A stretch of DNA of 64,000 nucleotides from Delphinapterus leucas. Its lineage: Eukaryota; Chordata; Mammalia; Artiodactyla; Monodontidae. The position numbers and the translations under genes were made by a program. How positions within the stretch are numbered: the first letter of the stretch is position 1; the number at the start of each line of letters is the position of its first letter. The notes below the pieces were generated by a model. That model did no database searches. It saw only the letters and a program-made list of their open reading frames with translations, and was not told the DNA's origin. Positions 36,601 to 51,600 of the stretch are shown here, one piece after another. The DNA is taken from positions 463,160 to 527,159 of the forward strand of contig NW_022098067.1 of NCBI RefSeq assembly GCF_002288925.2, in the 5' to 3' direction.

Positions 36601-39600
36601 AAAATATTTAAAATATATATCTATTCATGTTAAAACTCACAGAAAAACAGAAATAGAGGAGAACTCCCTCAACTTGATAAAGAGCACCTACAAACAACCT
36701 ACCAGAAAAAGTACTTAATGGTGAAAGACTGACGTGTTTACCTCAACATGGGGAGCCAAAAAAGGATGTCTGCACTCACCACACTTATTCAACACAGTAG
36801 TAGAAGTTCTAGCCAATGCAATATTTCAAGGAAAGGAAATAAAGGGCATACAGACCAGAAAAAAAATAAAACTGTCCCTATTTCACGTCATAATCATATG
36901 ACATGACTGTCTATGGAAAACACAAGGAATACACACAAAAGAATCTTAGAATAAGTGAGTTCAGCAAGGTCACAGGACATACAAAAATCAATTATATTTC
37001 TATATATTAATAATGAGCATGTGGATGCTAAAATTAAACATACAATACTACTTACAGTGGTCAAAATAAAGATGAAATATTTAGGTTTAATTCTTACAAA
37101 ACATGTACAGGACATATGTTTGACACAAGACTGATGAAAGAAACCAAACACTTAAATAAATGGAGACATACCTATCTTCCACCAATTGGAAGAGTCAAAA
37201 AAGTAAAGATGTAATTATTCTGAAATTCACATTCAGTTTAACAAGAACCTCAGTAAGATTTTTTTGTAAATATAGAAGATTATTCTAAAATTTTTGGAAA
37301 AGCAAAGAAACTGTAGTAGCTTAAAAAAAATTTGAAAAAAGATGAATCAGTCTACCTGACTTCAAGACTTAGTATGTAGCTAAAGTAATCCACACTGTGT
37401 GGTAGTGGAAGAAGATCAACAGAACAGAATAGAGAACCTAGAAAAAGACCACACAAATATGCCCAAATGATTTTTGACAGAAGTGTAAAGCAATTCAATA
37501 GGAGAAAGAGGTTTTTCAACAAATGGTACTGGTGCAAGTGGACATCCACAGGTAAAGAAATAAACCAAAATCTAAGTCTCATACTTTTTAAAGAAATCAA
37601 CTCGAAATGGATTACTGACTTAAAAGTAAAATGTAAAAATATAAACCTTCTAGAAAAAAATGTAAGAAAAAATTCTTGGGATCTAGAGCTAGGCAAAGAA
37701 TTCTTAAGACTTGACACCAAAAACACATAAAAAGGAAAAACTGATAAACTGGACATCATCAAAATTTAAAACTTTTGCTCTGCAGAAGTCCTTTGAAGAG
37801 AATGAAAACACAAGCTACAGAGGGGGAGAAAATATTTGCAAACCACATAGTCAATGAAGGAATTAAATCTAGAATATAGAGAAAACTCTCAAAACTTAAC
37901 AGTAAAAAAAAAAATTTATCCACTATAGCTCTTAACCTCTTTCCTATTTTCCTCAGATATTGTAGGTCACTGATTCCTATTTTATTTACATCTATCTCCT
38001 TTGCAGCTCACCTATTGAGTTTTAAATCTTTTATATATTTCACTTTTAGAAATGTAATTATCTGAAATCTGATCATCTGAGACCATTCCTTTTTTCTTTT
38101 AAAACACATTAAATGTAGTTATTTTATACTGAGACTATAATTATTCAAAATACTAGCCTTAAAGTTTTATTTTAAAGTTTAAGATCTGTTTCACAACTTG
38201 TTTAGTGATTTCTGATTGTTAATGATCACTGAAATTTTTTCTGCAGAAATTGAGGCTTCTGTTTAAAATGCTTTCCTGTACAGAAGAATTGCTTCCACGA
38301 AACACATGGGAGTACTGATTACCTGGGACAATTCCAAAATACGTTTCTGGATTGTGCCTAAATCTGACGAAGAGCCGTGCCATGCGGCTTGTGGGTTCTC
38401 AGTTCCCCACCAGGGACTGAATCCGGGCCACAGCAGTGAAAGACCGGAATCCTAACCACCAGGCCACTGGGGAACTCCCCACAAAGAGCTTTTAATTAGG
38501 AATTCTCTCAACCAGAAGCCCTCTGCCTCCAACTGTATATGCAGAACCAAGCCCAAGCAATCAAGTCTCCATCTATTGGGTAGGTTTGGCCTCAATGACT
38601 AAAGATAGGAGGTTTTGATCTGATTCTCGTTGCAATTTGTCTCCAGTTCCCAACATGCACAGATAAATGGCCAGATCCTAGGTGACTAAGAATAGGTAGG
38701 TATCCTCAGGGTAAATGCCAGCTCCGTAGATCCCTATGGAATCACCATCTCTTATAAATTCTGGCCTCTGATTATTTTCCTTAATTTACATTCAAGTCCA
38801 GGTGTGTTTTTTTAAAAGACGCTTTAATAATTTATCCGGCATTTAACTGTTTAACATGGGAAATGGTTTGTTTGCACATTTAGGATGCCATAACTGCCAG
38901 AAACAAAAATCAAAATTTGGATAAGTTAATCATCTAATTTGTCTGGGGCCTAGTTCCTTGCATATGAATGAGTGCACAAAATGTTTCATGCAGAAACAAG
39001 AAAAATTTATTCTTATCATTTATTAGAAATTTATTACTTACTATTTCAATAAATGGCTTCTATTAGTACAAAAATTCTTCATTATATGAAAAAGTTTTAA
39101 TGAAAGTTGTAAATGCAGTTAACTTCTACTAGAAGAATACACAAAAGAAACAAATTCTCAGATTATATGCTACTATTAAGCTGTTTGAAAATTAGGAAAT
39201 GAAGTCTTCAATATCTCCAGTTATCAACTGAAAATGTTCAGAAGGTACTAGTACTAAAGTAGCTAGTTACATGTACTCCCTTCCCCATCATGATCTATTT
39301 TAGGTAGGGGCCTCATTTTCTGTAAATCTTTGTAGCTTCCTGAAGCAGTGCTTTTCACATTTTTTTTAGTGATGTGACTCACATTTTCACACAAAATCTC
39401 ATGCAGAATCTTAACAGACTTGCGATTCAGGAAGGCAAACAAGTTAAAGGATACCTCCCTACTTTCAAAAGTTATCTCTCGCTACCACCAGAGTTTGAAA
39501 ATCATCCTCGTGGCATATTAACATGGGGCCTGGCATATAGAAGCATTCCAAAATTATTTGTTAAATAAAAGTCTTATTTAACAAGATTATGTTAAATAAT

Positions 39601-42600
39601 AAACCACAAATTAGATGATATATTAATTTAATTGCAAGAAGTTTCAAAATTCCTACCTGGGGAAAGGTTAGTGGAAAACTGTAGTTCAAACAAAATTGTA
39701 AAGTGTATAAGTAGTGACTGACAAGTCTCTCAAGGAGATAAGAATCCAAGAGATTACAATCCTTCCCAAATATTTTACATTCCATAGGTACATAGAGCAA
39801 CAATATTACTTAGGATATGATCTCAACAAGCTTAAGACAGAGATAAAGAATGAAGTTTCAAGTCAAATAGAGACCAGTTAAAATTCCAATTTCTCCACTT
39901 TCCAGTCATGTGGCTTTAGGCAAGTTACTTAACCTTTAACCAATCTGTTTCCCATTTTAAAACCACAAAAACAGTAAGAGACAACCATAAGATTAAATGA
40001 GAATCAGGTAGTAAATGCGTAGCACAGTTCTTAGCTTGATAGACTCCTTCTGAGGCAAATGGCTGAAAAATCATCTTCACATTGGTGGCTCTCTCCAAAC
40101 TATTTCTTATCATTATAATCGCTTATCTAATTCTTCAGTTGAGAAATAATTTAATAGAACTGACAATTAATGTTTTCTTCTTGGAGAAGAGTGAAAAAAA
40201 TAAGAGCACGAACTTCCGTATCTATTACCAACATCATAAAGAACGTGACCAGACCCAGCAAAACCAGTAATCATGCCCAAGTAGTTAAACACGATTCTTA
40301 TAGTTAATCTAGCCCCAAAATAGACTCACAAGAGTTAATAATGTTGACACCTCCTAACTTGGCAAGTTTAGAAAGACTATTTCCCCTGAACTAAAAAGAA
40401 ATGCATACTTAACTAGTGTAGCATGGAAAGTAAGAATAGCACTTTTTAAAATAACAATCAAATAAAACCACACAGATTTTAGGGAACACTGGCACAATAT
40501 GACAGCAATCTCCAAGGTCACTGCTGTTAGAATCAGTGAAATGGGTTTAAATTTCAACATAAAGGCTTAGGAATTAATTTCTTGAGTATTGTTAAACATC
40601 TGATTAACAAGAGAGGCTTCTGAATTTCTGCTTCACTTAAGACCTTTAAAATGAGAAAAAATTTTCATTTATATATTAGATCTAAGTGAGGTTATCTTCC
40701 TTAATCATTAAGTCAATAAGAATGCCATGACACACTGATGTATAACAGGAAGAATTTTATTCACCAAGTTATGGATTTAGAACTTTCTCTGACGAGATTG
40801 GGCGCATTGAGAGTGGTATGGCCATAGACTAGAACTTTCTCTGAATCAGGTGTATCAATCCGAACAATACAATTAATCCATCACTGGAGGGTATTTGGAA
40901 ATGTGGAGCGGGGGCATTTTGAAATTGTTTTGATGACTCTGGGGGAGAGCAAAGAGGAAGAATGCCAATGGCAATTAGTACTTGGGCCCAAAATGCTAAG
41001 TGACTGATAGTCATACACCACAGACACCACAGCATCCAATCTATTCAACTCTTCCACTCCCACCAAAAAAATTGTATAAATGTTCCCCATTCCTCTCTCC
41101 TAAAGAAAGTGAAGCCAGTTAAGCCTATAATCTTCAAAGTACAACGCTCAATATGGAGACCAGAAGGTGTACAACTTGTAGTCTACTGGCAGACAGCTTA
41201 GTTACTACCATTCTTGTCAGATGCTATCCTTTTGGCTCTTTTTTTCATTATCATAATCAAGTATACTCTTGTCAAAGATATATGCCCACAATTTTCTCTA
41301 ACAGCATGGTAGATGCTCCAACAACAAACTTTCAGCTAGTAGATATGAGAAAAGTTATCCGCTCCAGTAAGGTATGCCAGAATAAAATTTTCAAGTATCC
41401 TTGGAATCTTGCCTCTACAGATGTGCATCTTAATGGGGATAAGGTCCACAGTTTTCCTAAGGTTCTCAAAAGAGTCTATGACCTAAAAAAAAAAAAAAAC
41501 CTCCTCTATTGAAAACTATCCCCCAAATCTTTGATGATTCCTATGCTCAAAAATCTCTGATGGCTTCCCAAGCTAAAACATATGGTTTGAACTCTCTCAA
41601 CTATTAGTCAAAGCCCTGCATAATGTAGCCATTATCCCAACTATCTGGAGTTTAAAACTACTCTGTCAGTTTTCTTTATGTACCTTTTGATTCTAGCAAA
41701 CTAGACATATGTTTTCTTTTCTCAAGGTTCTGCTCACAATTTCTTCTTGAAACAACATTTTCCTATACCCTCAACCATCAAAATCCTAATCACTCTTCAA
41801 GGTCCAGTTCAAATGCCACACCTACAGTAAAGACTTTCCCGTCTACTCAGCTGGAATTAACCTCTTTAGCAGCTGTGCTTTCATAGTATTTGGTAGTTTT
41901 ACTCTAGTACTTGTCCCATCCCACCTGGATTTATGGTTACAGTATGCCTATGGTTACAGTATGGCTGCAGTAATGCCTTTCCCGCCCTAATGAAATGTAA
42001 CTAAGGGACAGAGCTGTGTCCCATGCCTCACTGTGGTCATCAGTAAGCGGCACAGTACTTTAGATAAAATAGGTGTTTAAATATCTCCTAAATTAAATCT
42101 GACTTGAAGGGAAATTTGACTATTATTAAACAATGATGAAAACGAAATAGAGCAAAGTATCTGGAAAGGATACGGCAATTACATCCCCGAAACTTAAAAA
42201 AATGGCCATTCTAGTCCAATTATATACAAATTCATACCCATAAATTCTTTCACACAAAAGAGAAGGACAATTCAGTTGTGGAAAGTCTGTATGAGTAACA
42301 GCTTTAAAATAAATAAATGTAAAAAAAAAAAGTATTCTGAAAACTGTTAAGCATTATACAGTTACAGATTATAATTAACCATGATTACGACAGTCCCCTA
42401 TTCTTGACCATAATATACATTTTAACTACCAGACTGTTTCTATTCTTTAGCAGAGCTCTACTTAAAGTTTTCTACGTGTTAAAATTCATTAATTTGAAAT
42501 AATTGATAACTACATTAAGATGATTTAGGAACCATCAAATAACTATGTCCAGATTAAATTAAATCCTAAAAATATGAAAAATCTATAAAAGGAATCAAGT

Positions 42601-45600
42601 CTGTGAAATTTTACATTTTATAATGATTATATAAAACCAAGTATACTAAACAACTATACATTTTTAAAAAAACAAGTTTTATAGATTCTTTTGTCTCTAT
42701 TGGTTTACATTTTAAACTATTTTATTCCTAGCAAGTTCTTTACAAGAAGATTCAGGGAGTAATAAGATTAAGCCAATTAAGAGAAGATACTCTGTACTTC
42801 AACAAAGCAATCTAGATCATTGGGGGTAAAAAAAAAATAACATTTTCCCAGTCAAGAGTGCTTGCCTAATTTTAGTAGCTTTAAAGATCTACACTATAGA
42901 GTTCTAAGCAGATGGGCAGGGGATAATAAATGAATGAAACAGAAACCGCTGGGTCAATTTTAAGTTCTAAATATTGCTTTTATTTTGTAAAGCCTGTGAA
43001 CTTCCTATTGGAAAGATACGCTAATAAACAACATGTTCATGGGTTCATCAATTTCCCTAGCATATACCCAAGGCTATATGCTAATTATTCACAAGTAAAT
43101 ACTAGAAACACTTTGTGTTTACATATTTCTGTTATACAGAGGCTCTTTATATTATATCAAGTAATTCAAAAACATAAATAATTAGAAACTTTTGGTTTAA
43201 AAATACACAAACAATTGTTAGCTGATATATTTTAAAAAGCAACAGACAAAAAAAGCAGTAGGAATAGTACATAAAGCAGTTGTAATGCCAAATAAAATGT
43301 CTTACAATTGACAAGCCATGCAACAACTGATATAAATTTTAATAAAACAGACTGAGCTACATGAAATTAGTTTATATTCTTTGCATAATCTTATATATTT
43401 TGTCTTTCTCTATAAAGCTAATTAAATGGTGAGAAACAGCCCAAAGAATTTCAGAATCAACATTTTAATTTGGCACGTTATGACACCTAGATGAATGGCA
43501 GTCTTGGTTATAAATACTATGATTTTAAAAGTTAATAATGGCCATCTATTTTATAAAGAATGTAACAAAGGAATATACATAAAGGGATGATGCAATAGGA
43601 AGTACAGTATGGTAGACTGGTATTCAGGAAATTTAAATTCTACGTCCTAGCTCTGCCACTAAGAACTATGTAAACTCTGGCAAAAGTTTTCTTCACCTCT
43701 CTGAGTCTCAGACTCCTCATCTCACTTATAAGTAATAAAAGTGAGAGGGTTGATTTTATATTCTATTCTAGGAACTATGATTTGGTTCATATGAGCAAAG
43801 ATTTTTACATTAAACAAATATATATACATATACATATGTGTATGTGTATACATACACACACATATATATTTATATATATACACAGACACACACATACCCA
43901 CACACACAAAATATCTAAATGTTAATGCTGGTTAAAAAGGAGAATTACAAAACATTAGACACTGAAAATCCAAATATAAATATTTAAGTTTCATATGAAC
44001 AAATACACTTAAAAAAAATAACCAAGTATTTTGAAATTTAAGGATAGGCAAACAAGGAGTAAAGAACAGTTAAGTGTGTTAATAAAAGCATAATCACAAC
44101 AGGAAATCACATGGCTAATTAACCTCCAGTTTGGGGCTCAAAAATATTATAAATTTATGCTTGCTCTAACTATTTTAGAATGTTGACTATTAATAACTTC
44201 CTGCATGAACATAAGGAACATGACATAATATAAAATTAATACACAATTACTAACTGACTCTGAAACTAAGCACACTTTACTCTGAAAAGCCAAAATCAAA
44301 TTATTTTTATAAAGAAGCAATTTTATAACTTATAAAAGTGTCCCAAGGCAGCATCCTAAACTGAAAGTATACAACTATAAAATGGCTAACGGTTGCACAG
44401 GAGCCAAACAATATTTCTACTTTTGTATTCATGAGATTCATTTGGCAAAAAAGAAATAATAAAAGTATCATGTAACTCTCTTCAAATTTCTTTTTTTTTA
44501 AATTTTTTTGCATTGAAGTAGAGTTGATTTACAATGTTGTGCCAATCTCTGCTGTACAGCAAAGTGACTCAGTTATACACATACAGACATTCTTTTTTTT
44601 ATATATCAAATTTCTTTTTTAAGTCAAGTATAAAACCGAAGAGAGAGGAGGCCCCAGAGCTTAGGACTGCCCAAGAACAAACTCCTCATGTAGTAGAATT
44701 CTACATTCTGAGAAGGAAATCCCTTATCACTCAAACATCCCGTGAGTAAATAACTTTGATCATGAATCTCTAATTCACCCATCAAGAGAGTCAATGAGTT
44801 TTAATAGAACTGTTCTTAGGTTCTTTCTTAGGGAATATGAAAACTGGAGTAACAGTTCATTTTGCCAAAGACCATAATATAAATTTGTCAATCCTAAACT
44901 GATTGTTCTAGATCAAACCAATTTGATTAATTTAAGGTGAAACCTTACTCCCAAAAAACTACGAAGCACAAAATATCAATTAAGATCTTCAAATAGGCCA
45001 TCAAATTTGTTTTTTAAAAAAATTTCTTACTGTAATGAAGTCATCCCCTTTAACCATTCTTCCTTGGTAAAAAATCCCATGCTTTCAGCCTCCAATTTCC
45101 ACGCTAAAACTAACATAATAATCTGGAAAGAACAGAACATAAAGGATAGGGGAAAAGTCAGCATAGAGATAATCATGTCTATATTTATCACGGAGAGCAT
45201 TTTTATACAACTATTTCCATCCTTTAACTATTAAAGAGTACAATCTCTGGAATTATTAACTGTAAAGAAATTTAGATGGGCCAATTTCTTAAAAGCAAAA
45301 AGTTCTAACAATTTCTGAAGGTAGAATCTCTCTTACTCTATTACAAATGACATTTGTATCAAGAAAGAGAACACGTGCCCAATTTAAATACATTTAAAAA
45401 AACCTAAATGAAAATCTACAATATTCATGAAGAAACAAAATCTTCTGATAAGATTAAAGTGTTCCAATTTTTAGAAATTTATGAATATGCTATACCCCAC
45501 TTGTATTCCATTTTACTTAGAAATAAAACATACATTTTCAGGTTCAACACCAATGTCTTCACAAAATTTTTCCATTCCTTCTGGCCCTACAACTTCATCA

Positions 45601-48600
45601 GGACCTTCAAAGACAAAAATAATTTATATATTTTATTGTTATAATTTAATATCAACATAAAACATAAGTCACTGTGTTAAAGGCATCTATGAATACACCA
45701 TAACATTTTTTGTGAATAACTGAATTTGAATTTTGACATACCTTTGATAAAGTATAAATACTTGTCACCAGATTAAAAATTTTTTAATTTTGAAATACTC
45801 TTTGAAAACCACATTATAAAATATAATTAAGGAAACAGAAAACAAAGCAACGTTAATATCAATCGCTAGCTTGTACAATAACTTGAACCTATCCATTAAA
45901 AATACGTTTACTGAGAACCTCCTCTGAAGAAAATTTTTCACAATGCATTAACAAAGAAGCACAAGAAGGTTTGAGCTTCTTATTCTACTAGACTGTGCCA
46001 GTACCAACCCACAATTCAAGACAGTAAACAGAGGAGAGTATCTGTTTCTTACTAAAACAGAAGGTCATTCATTAACCTTCTGAAATATACCCAAATAAAA
46101 TTTACTAGTTTTAAGATATATTATGAAAATAATGATGTAAGGAAATTACAACATTCAGATTCCAGAATGAGATATTTTCCTTGGTCCTAAAACAGTAAAG
46201 CATAAGCATTATGTCATCTTAATATAGAAATAAATGCTTAATCCCTCAATTAGCTATGTCTATCATTAGTCCAAAAATTAAGGACATTTTTCTTGTATTT
46301 TTCTCCTTAGTAACAGTAAATATATGTCAGTACACCAATTCTCATATTTTTTACGTTATCAGATTCCCATATAGTAATTACATCATTGCTAGGTCTCTTT
46401 TTTGACTTGATAAAACAAATTTGTGACAACATGAATGGACCTTGAGGGCATTTTGCTAAGTGAAACAAGTCGGACAGAGAAAGGCAAACACCATATGAGC
46501 TCACTTGTATAAGCAATCTACCAACCCCCTTCCTCTCCCCCAAACTCAAATACAGAGAACAGACTGGTGGTTGCCAGAGGCAGGGGTGGGCAAAATGGGT
46601 GAAGGTGGTCAAAAGGTACAAACTTCCAAACTTAGTAAGTCCTGGGGATGTAACATAGAGCAGAATGACTATAGTTAATAATACGGTTTTGCGTATTTGA
46701 AAGTAGCTAAGAGAGTGAATCATAAAACTCTCATCACAAGAAAACAAAATTTGTGACTATGTGTAGTGACAGGTGGTGATCATTTTGCGATATATACATA
46801 TATCATTATGTTGTACACCTGAAGTATAATGAGGAAGGTAAAACAAATTTTAAAATATAAAATATGATAGAAATATTTACCATACCTGGTTTTTGAAAGA
46901 AAATACAGTCTTCAAATATTATTGTTAAAGTAGCTAAGAGAAACTTGTTTTCCTTTCTTAAGGACTGAAAATACTCCAGATTTGTAAGTCATAGACTAGA
47001 CCAAGGCTGCTCAGGTGGCATTTTATATCACCACCATTAGTTCACAAGCACAACATGTAGCCAATGTCCTATGGTTTTTCTTCATAGAAGAATGTGACCA
47101 TCCAATATGTGACCAGTTAAACTCTTACTATCCCAGATAGGGTCCAGGCTGCTAAGATGATGTTCACAACATGGTCTGAAACCAAAACCTTTTCAAAAAT
47201 TTTCTGGTTTAAATAAGCATTGCACTTATTTATGCAGTGAGGTGTTAAAAGGTGAAGGGGTGGTAATTGCAGGAAACTTTCACTTCCTAATATATATTTG
47301 GAGGGGTTTTTTATGAGAATGTGTTAATTATGTAATTTTAAAAGCACACATATACAATTAAGGTGTTAAAAATACTGAATATGAATCCTTATATGTGGTT
47401 TGGATGAAAGTAAAAATCAGATAAAAAATTTAATGGAAGAAAAGTTTTTTTCTTAAGGCATGATGGAAATATATTCTACACTTTTCTAATGCAACAAGAA
47501 AGCAGACTTGCCCTCAAAGCTGCCATCATTAGTAGTTAGAAGAGAAAGTCATGTCAAGAAATATCAGTTACTGTCATAAAATATAGCCTCCCTAGAAAAT
47601 GGGAGATTAGCGATTAAAATTTGATAAGAATCAAGTTAAATTATGTTATATGGAGATATATAAGATAGATATAAGACCCTTCTGTAAATGACAAGTGACT
47701 TTCACAAAGCAATGCAAATAATGATAGCAACAATCTAAATCTAAAACAAGGTCTATACTAATGTTCTTTTCCCCAGATTGCATAACATCAATTATACTTC
47801 TTGAAACAAACTCTTCAATAAAACTACTCCCAGGGTAAAACCTCTGGAGTGGAATTTAACTGACTTTTTCAGGCACAAAATAGGCTTCCACTCAACTTAA
47901 GAATCTATGAAAATGATTTAGTTCACTCTACCAGCTGGTTACTTATTAGGATTATGCATTCTATCCCACCTTTTTTCTGATTCTTTATAAGACCTTAAAA
48001 GTGCCTTTTCACCTTCTATGCTTTTGTTCAGTAACAGGCCCAATGTATTACTGAATCCTTGCTGATGTAAATAGCACTCAAGATGAGAGGTGTTATGAAA
48101 GGGCAAAACCATCAGGCTTATCACACATGACCTATAATATATAATTAAGATTTGTGGTAAAACATTTTTAAAACTTAAAAAAAATCAATTTTCTGATGTT
48201 TTAATAACCATAAGGAAATGTTCCCAGGTATACCTGCAGGGTCTAAAACAATGCCGGCCATAGCAGATGCTCAGGAGAAAAAAAAAAAAAAAATCTGCTC
48301 AATGAAATGACACAGTACCTTCAACATAAACTACCTAGGAACTATACTGTTAATTTTGGAACAGTATTGTGAAAATATACAACCAGTAAATTTGATGCTG
48401 CAATACTATTACTCTTTTAATAATAGCTGACACTTATTGGGTTCTGACTATATTTAACCAGGTACAGTGATAAGTGCTTTCTTAACATGTATTATCTCAG
48501 TAGGCACAATTATTGTCTCCATTTTAAAAAGGGACATCCCAGTTACTGTTTATTTGGCAAACAAGTGGCACCTCCTTATCAATTAGGTCTCTGACCAAAG

Positions 48601-51600
48601 TAATCTCTAGAGAGACCTTCCCTATTCACCTTATTTGAAAGTCCATCCCAACTTTCTACTTCCTATCCCTGAATCATACCATATTTATTACTTTTATAAT
48701 CCCCCACAATCTGTAATTATCTTACCTACTTAACTTATTTACTGTCTGTCTTCCCTGCTGGAAGGCAAGTCCCCCAAGGGCAGGGATCTTGTCTAATTTG
48801 TTTACCACTATATTCCCAGCACTTAGCACAGTGCCTGACCTACAAGTGCTCAATAAATATGCATCATTCAGTGAAGGACAGAAGATAAGTTAACCTAAAG
48901 TACACTTACTAATATTTTCTTTGTAAAAGAAAAACTAGCTGCCATGTACATATTTTAAAATAAGACAGTAGTAGTTAAAGCATAGGCTCTATGGTCAGAA
49001 TGACCTGAGTTTGAATCCAGGTTCTTGTCACTGTATGATCTTGGGCAAATCACTTAATCTAAGCCTCAGTTTTCTCGTCTAGAAAATAAGGATAACACCA
49101 CCTACTTAACAGAATGGTCATAGGAGAATTATATAATTAGCACAATTTCTGTAATAAAGATAGCAATTATTTTGCTGGCCATTAAAAAATGCTTGTATAG
49201 GAAATAAATGTTTAAATCAAATCTTATGCTACCCAGGAAAGTCCCTACGAGAAGTAAAACAAGCAAGCATGAAAGAAAAAAAAATTGACTAATTTTATGG
49301 TATCTAGTACCCTTTATAGGCAAAATAAGATGACTGACCTTTTGATTCTGTATCATTATCATACATACCGGTAAAACTGGCATTTTGAATACTGGGTCAA
49401 CATTTTAAATGGAGGTCAAAAGAAAATGAATTCCCTCTATTTAATTTGGGTTAGTGGTTGTCTTGGGATGCCAGTTAATAGCAGTTTTTCTGGTCTAGAA
49501 AGAATCTGTTCTGTTACTAAACAATTTTTAAATTATACTTTTGGGATCACTCAGTGGATCCCAACAGCGAAGTTACTGTCCTCCAAAATGGTCTTATTTT
49601 CCATACAGTTAGCCTAAACCTTAACCTTAAGTTCGAAGTACTCTTGAGACCTTAACTTCATTAGCAATAAATACAAGACAATGACTGCACATACACTTTT
49701 ATTCTAAACAAACACTGAGAATGATAGTGATAAAAGGGGAAAAACAAAACAAAACAAAAAACCCAACCAGGGAGGCAGGTAAAAGAAATGAAACAAAGAG
49801 GAGGGAAGAAAAAAAAAAAACAAAAAAAACCTTTAAAATCAATAATTCCAAAAGAACTAAATCATTCTAAGGGGAAAAAAATTTCTTTTCATATATGCTT
49901 ATGAAGAAGTTAATAATAAATGGAAAACAAGTGTTCTTTTTCATATATTTGCTTAACTCGTTGGCCTCATCCCAGGCTTTGACTTTTACCTCTGAACTAC
50001 AGTTTCACCCTAGTCCTAGAGTTTTTCATTCACCACTTACAGGATTTACTGTAGTTTAAATTAGCTTCTTGAAGAAGCTTTCCCTGAAACTTCCAAGGCT
50101 GGATTATACATTTCTCCTATGAACTCTCACAGTGCATCTTCCTAATATAGCATATAGTACACTGTACTAATATCAGTCTGTTTATTATTGCATCTCCAGT
50201 AGAAATGAATGGCTAAATAAATAGCAATTATATTAAAGGGTAAATCTGTCATGTAATGATACACCTGAGTTTTAAATCTTTTACTATGTCTCCCAAGAGT
50301 TTCAGAAAATGTCAGTTTATGGTTCAGAAAAATTTCAAAAGAAAACTGAAAAGAAAAACAAATATAAAATGTTTTATTACATACTTTGTGTTTTCCAGAA
50401 TACCAACTCTACTGTAGCCAATGGATGTAAACCAATAAGTGAATCTGTTTACAAATTTTACTAACAGTAAATGAGTTTCACTCCTCCCATTAAACATATA
50501 CTGAATTATATATTTAAAGAAATATCAGCCTTAAAGGGCAACAAATTCTTAGCCTAACCATAATCCTCTGTCTTGACCCTGATCTCAGCACAAAGGACTA
50601 ACACATAGCAGGCCTGCAATAAATAATTTGTTAAATGAATAAACCAAAAGAACGTTTTAAAGCATGTGACTGTTATCTTCTTATATTAATTTCATTACCT
50701 GCATACTCATAAAACCAAGCCAGGCACTTCTTGCTTGAAAAATGTTCCTCTCCACTTATTAGTCTAGCAGGGGGTTGGGATCTGCAATAGCTTAGAAAAC
50801 ACACAAATGCCTAAGAATTTTAACAAGTCTCAACTTTTAGTGAAAAGCTAAGTTCAATATGAACTACTTCAATTCAAACCAAAGTATTTTTTTTTACAGT
50901 TGGTGTTATAGGGGAAAATTGGAATTGTTAAATACTTGCAATTTGAAACAGTAATCTATATATAAAAATTTCTGTCTAACAAAACCCAAATGCTACTTTG
51001 CTCACTATCAAATTCCAAAAATATCACGAAAATTATTTCCCCCAGATTTCAAAAGACCACAAAGAAGTTCAACCTGATGGTCTCAATCCAGGACTGGTAG
51101 TTGGGTATAAATCTTTACAGTGATTCTTCTGCTGATTTGTATGGAAATTACATATGTGTATAATTTGAAAACAAATCTTACAAAGTATATTTTGATACTC
51201 AGTGAATCAATATTTCAGAATAATATATATTAAGAGTTGTTTATTTATCATCTACCAAACTTAAATCAATATTTTAAAGACAAAAGATAATATAGGAGTT
51301 AAGGCTATAATTAGATTCCACAGATTAAAAAGAAAAAAAAAAAAAAAAAACCTAACAGAAAATATCAATTCAAATAATTGGGCCAAAGCCTTGAGGATTT
51401 AATGAACAGAGAACCTTTTCTCAAGGTTCCACACTACCACAATGACTTAGGAATGCTATAACTTATGCAACTGAATAATGTAATATAAAATAAGGGTGCC
51501 ATATTTAAAATTTTAAGTTGATAGAGCAAAGTATCACCTGAGTTGTAATAATACTGACTGCTCAGCAGTTTTAATGTGCTTAATTTAAATAATTTTGATA

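Larger units (their letters stand above)
31612..45030 (-). other. DCUN1D5 intron 4 (13.4 kb)
   Basis: The longest intron, GT-AG. It holds an old antisense L1 (32,780-33,540), a long old sense L1 (33,700-37,900) with a nested L1 3' end, SINE 38,376-38,480, a MIR (39,860-40,045), L2 (41,500-42,090), a MIR (43,600-43,745), a TA/CA simple repeat (43,817-43,908) and a young L1 3' fragment (44,497-44,605). 40,880-41,100 is weakly like a MER5-type hAT element. 31,612-32,779 and 38,490-39,850 show nothing I can name. Confidence 0.85.
45605..50698 (-). other. DCUN1D5 intron 2 (5.1 kb)
   Basis: GT-AG. Holds a sense L1 3' end (46,420-46,860), MIR pieces (48,420-48,530; 48,960-49,150), an L2 3' end (48,540-48,880), weaker L2-like sequence (49,960-50,240 and 50,575-50,650) and A-rich runs near 49,740 and 49,810. 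46,861-48,400 shows nothing recognised. Confidence 0.85.

Noticed and set aside
46307..46747. 146-codon minus-strand frame
   Set aside because: It is antisense to an old L1 3' UTR.
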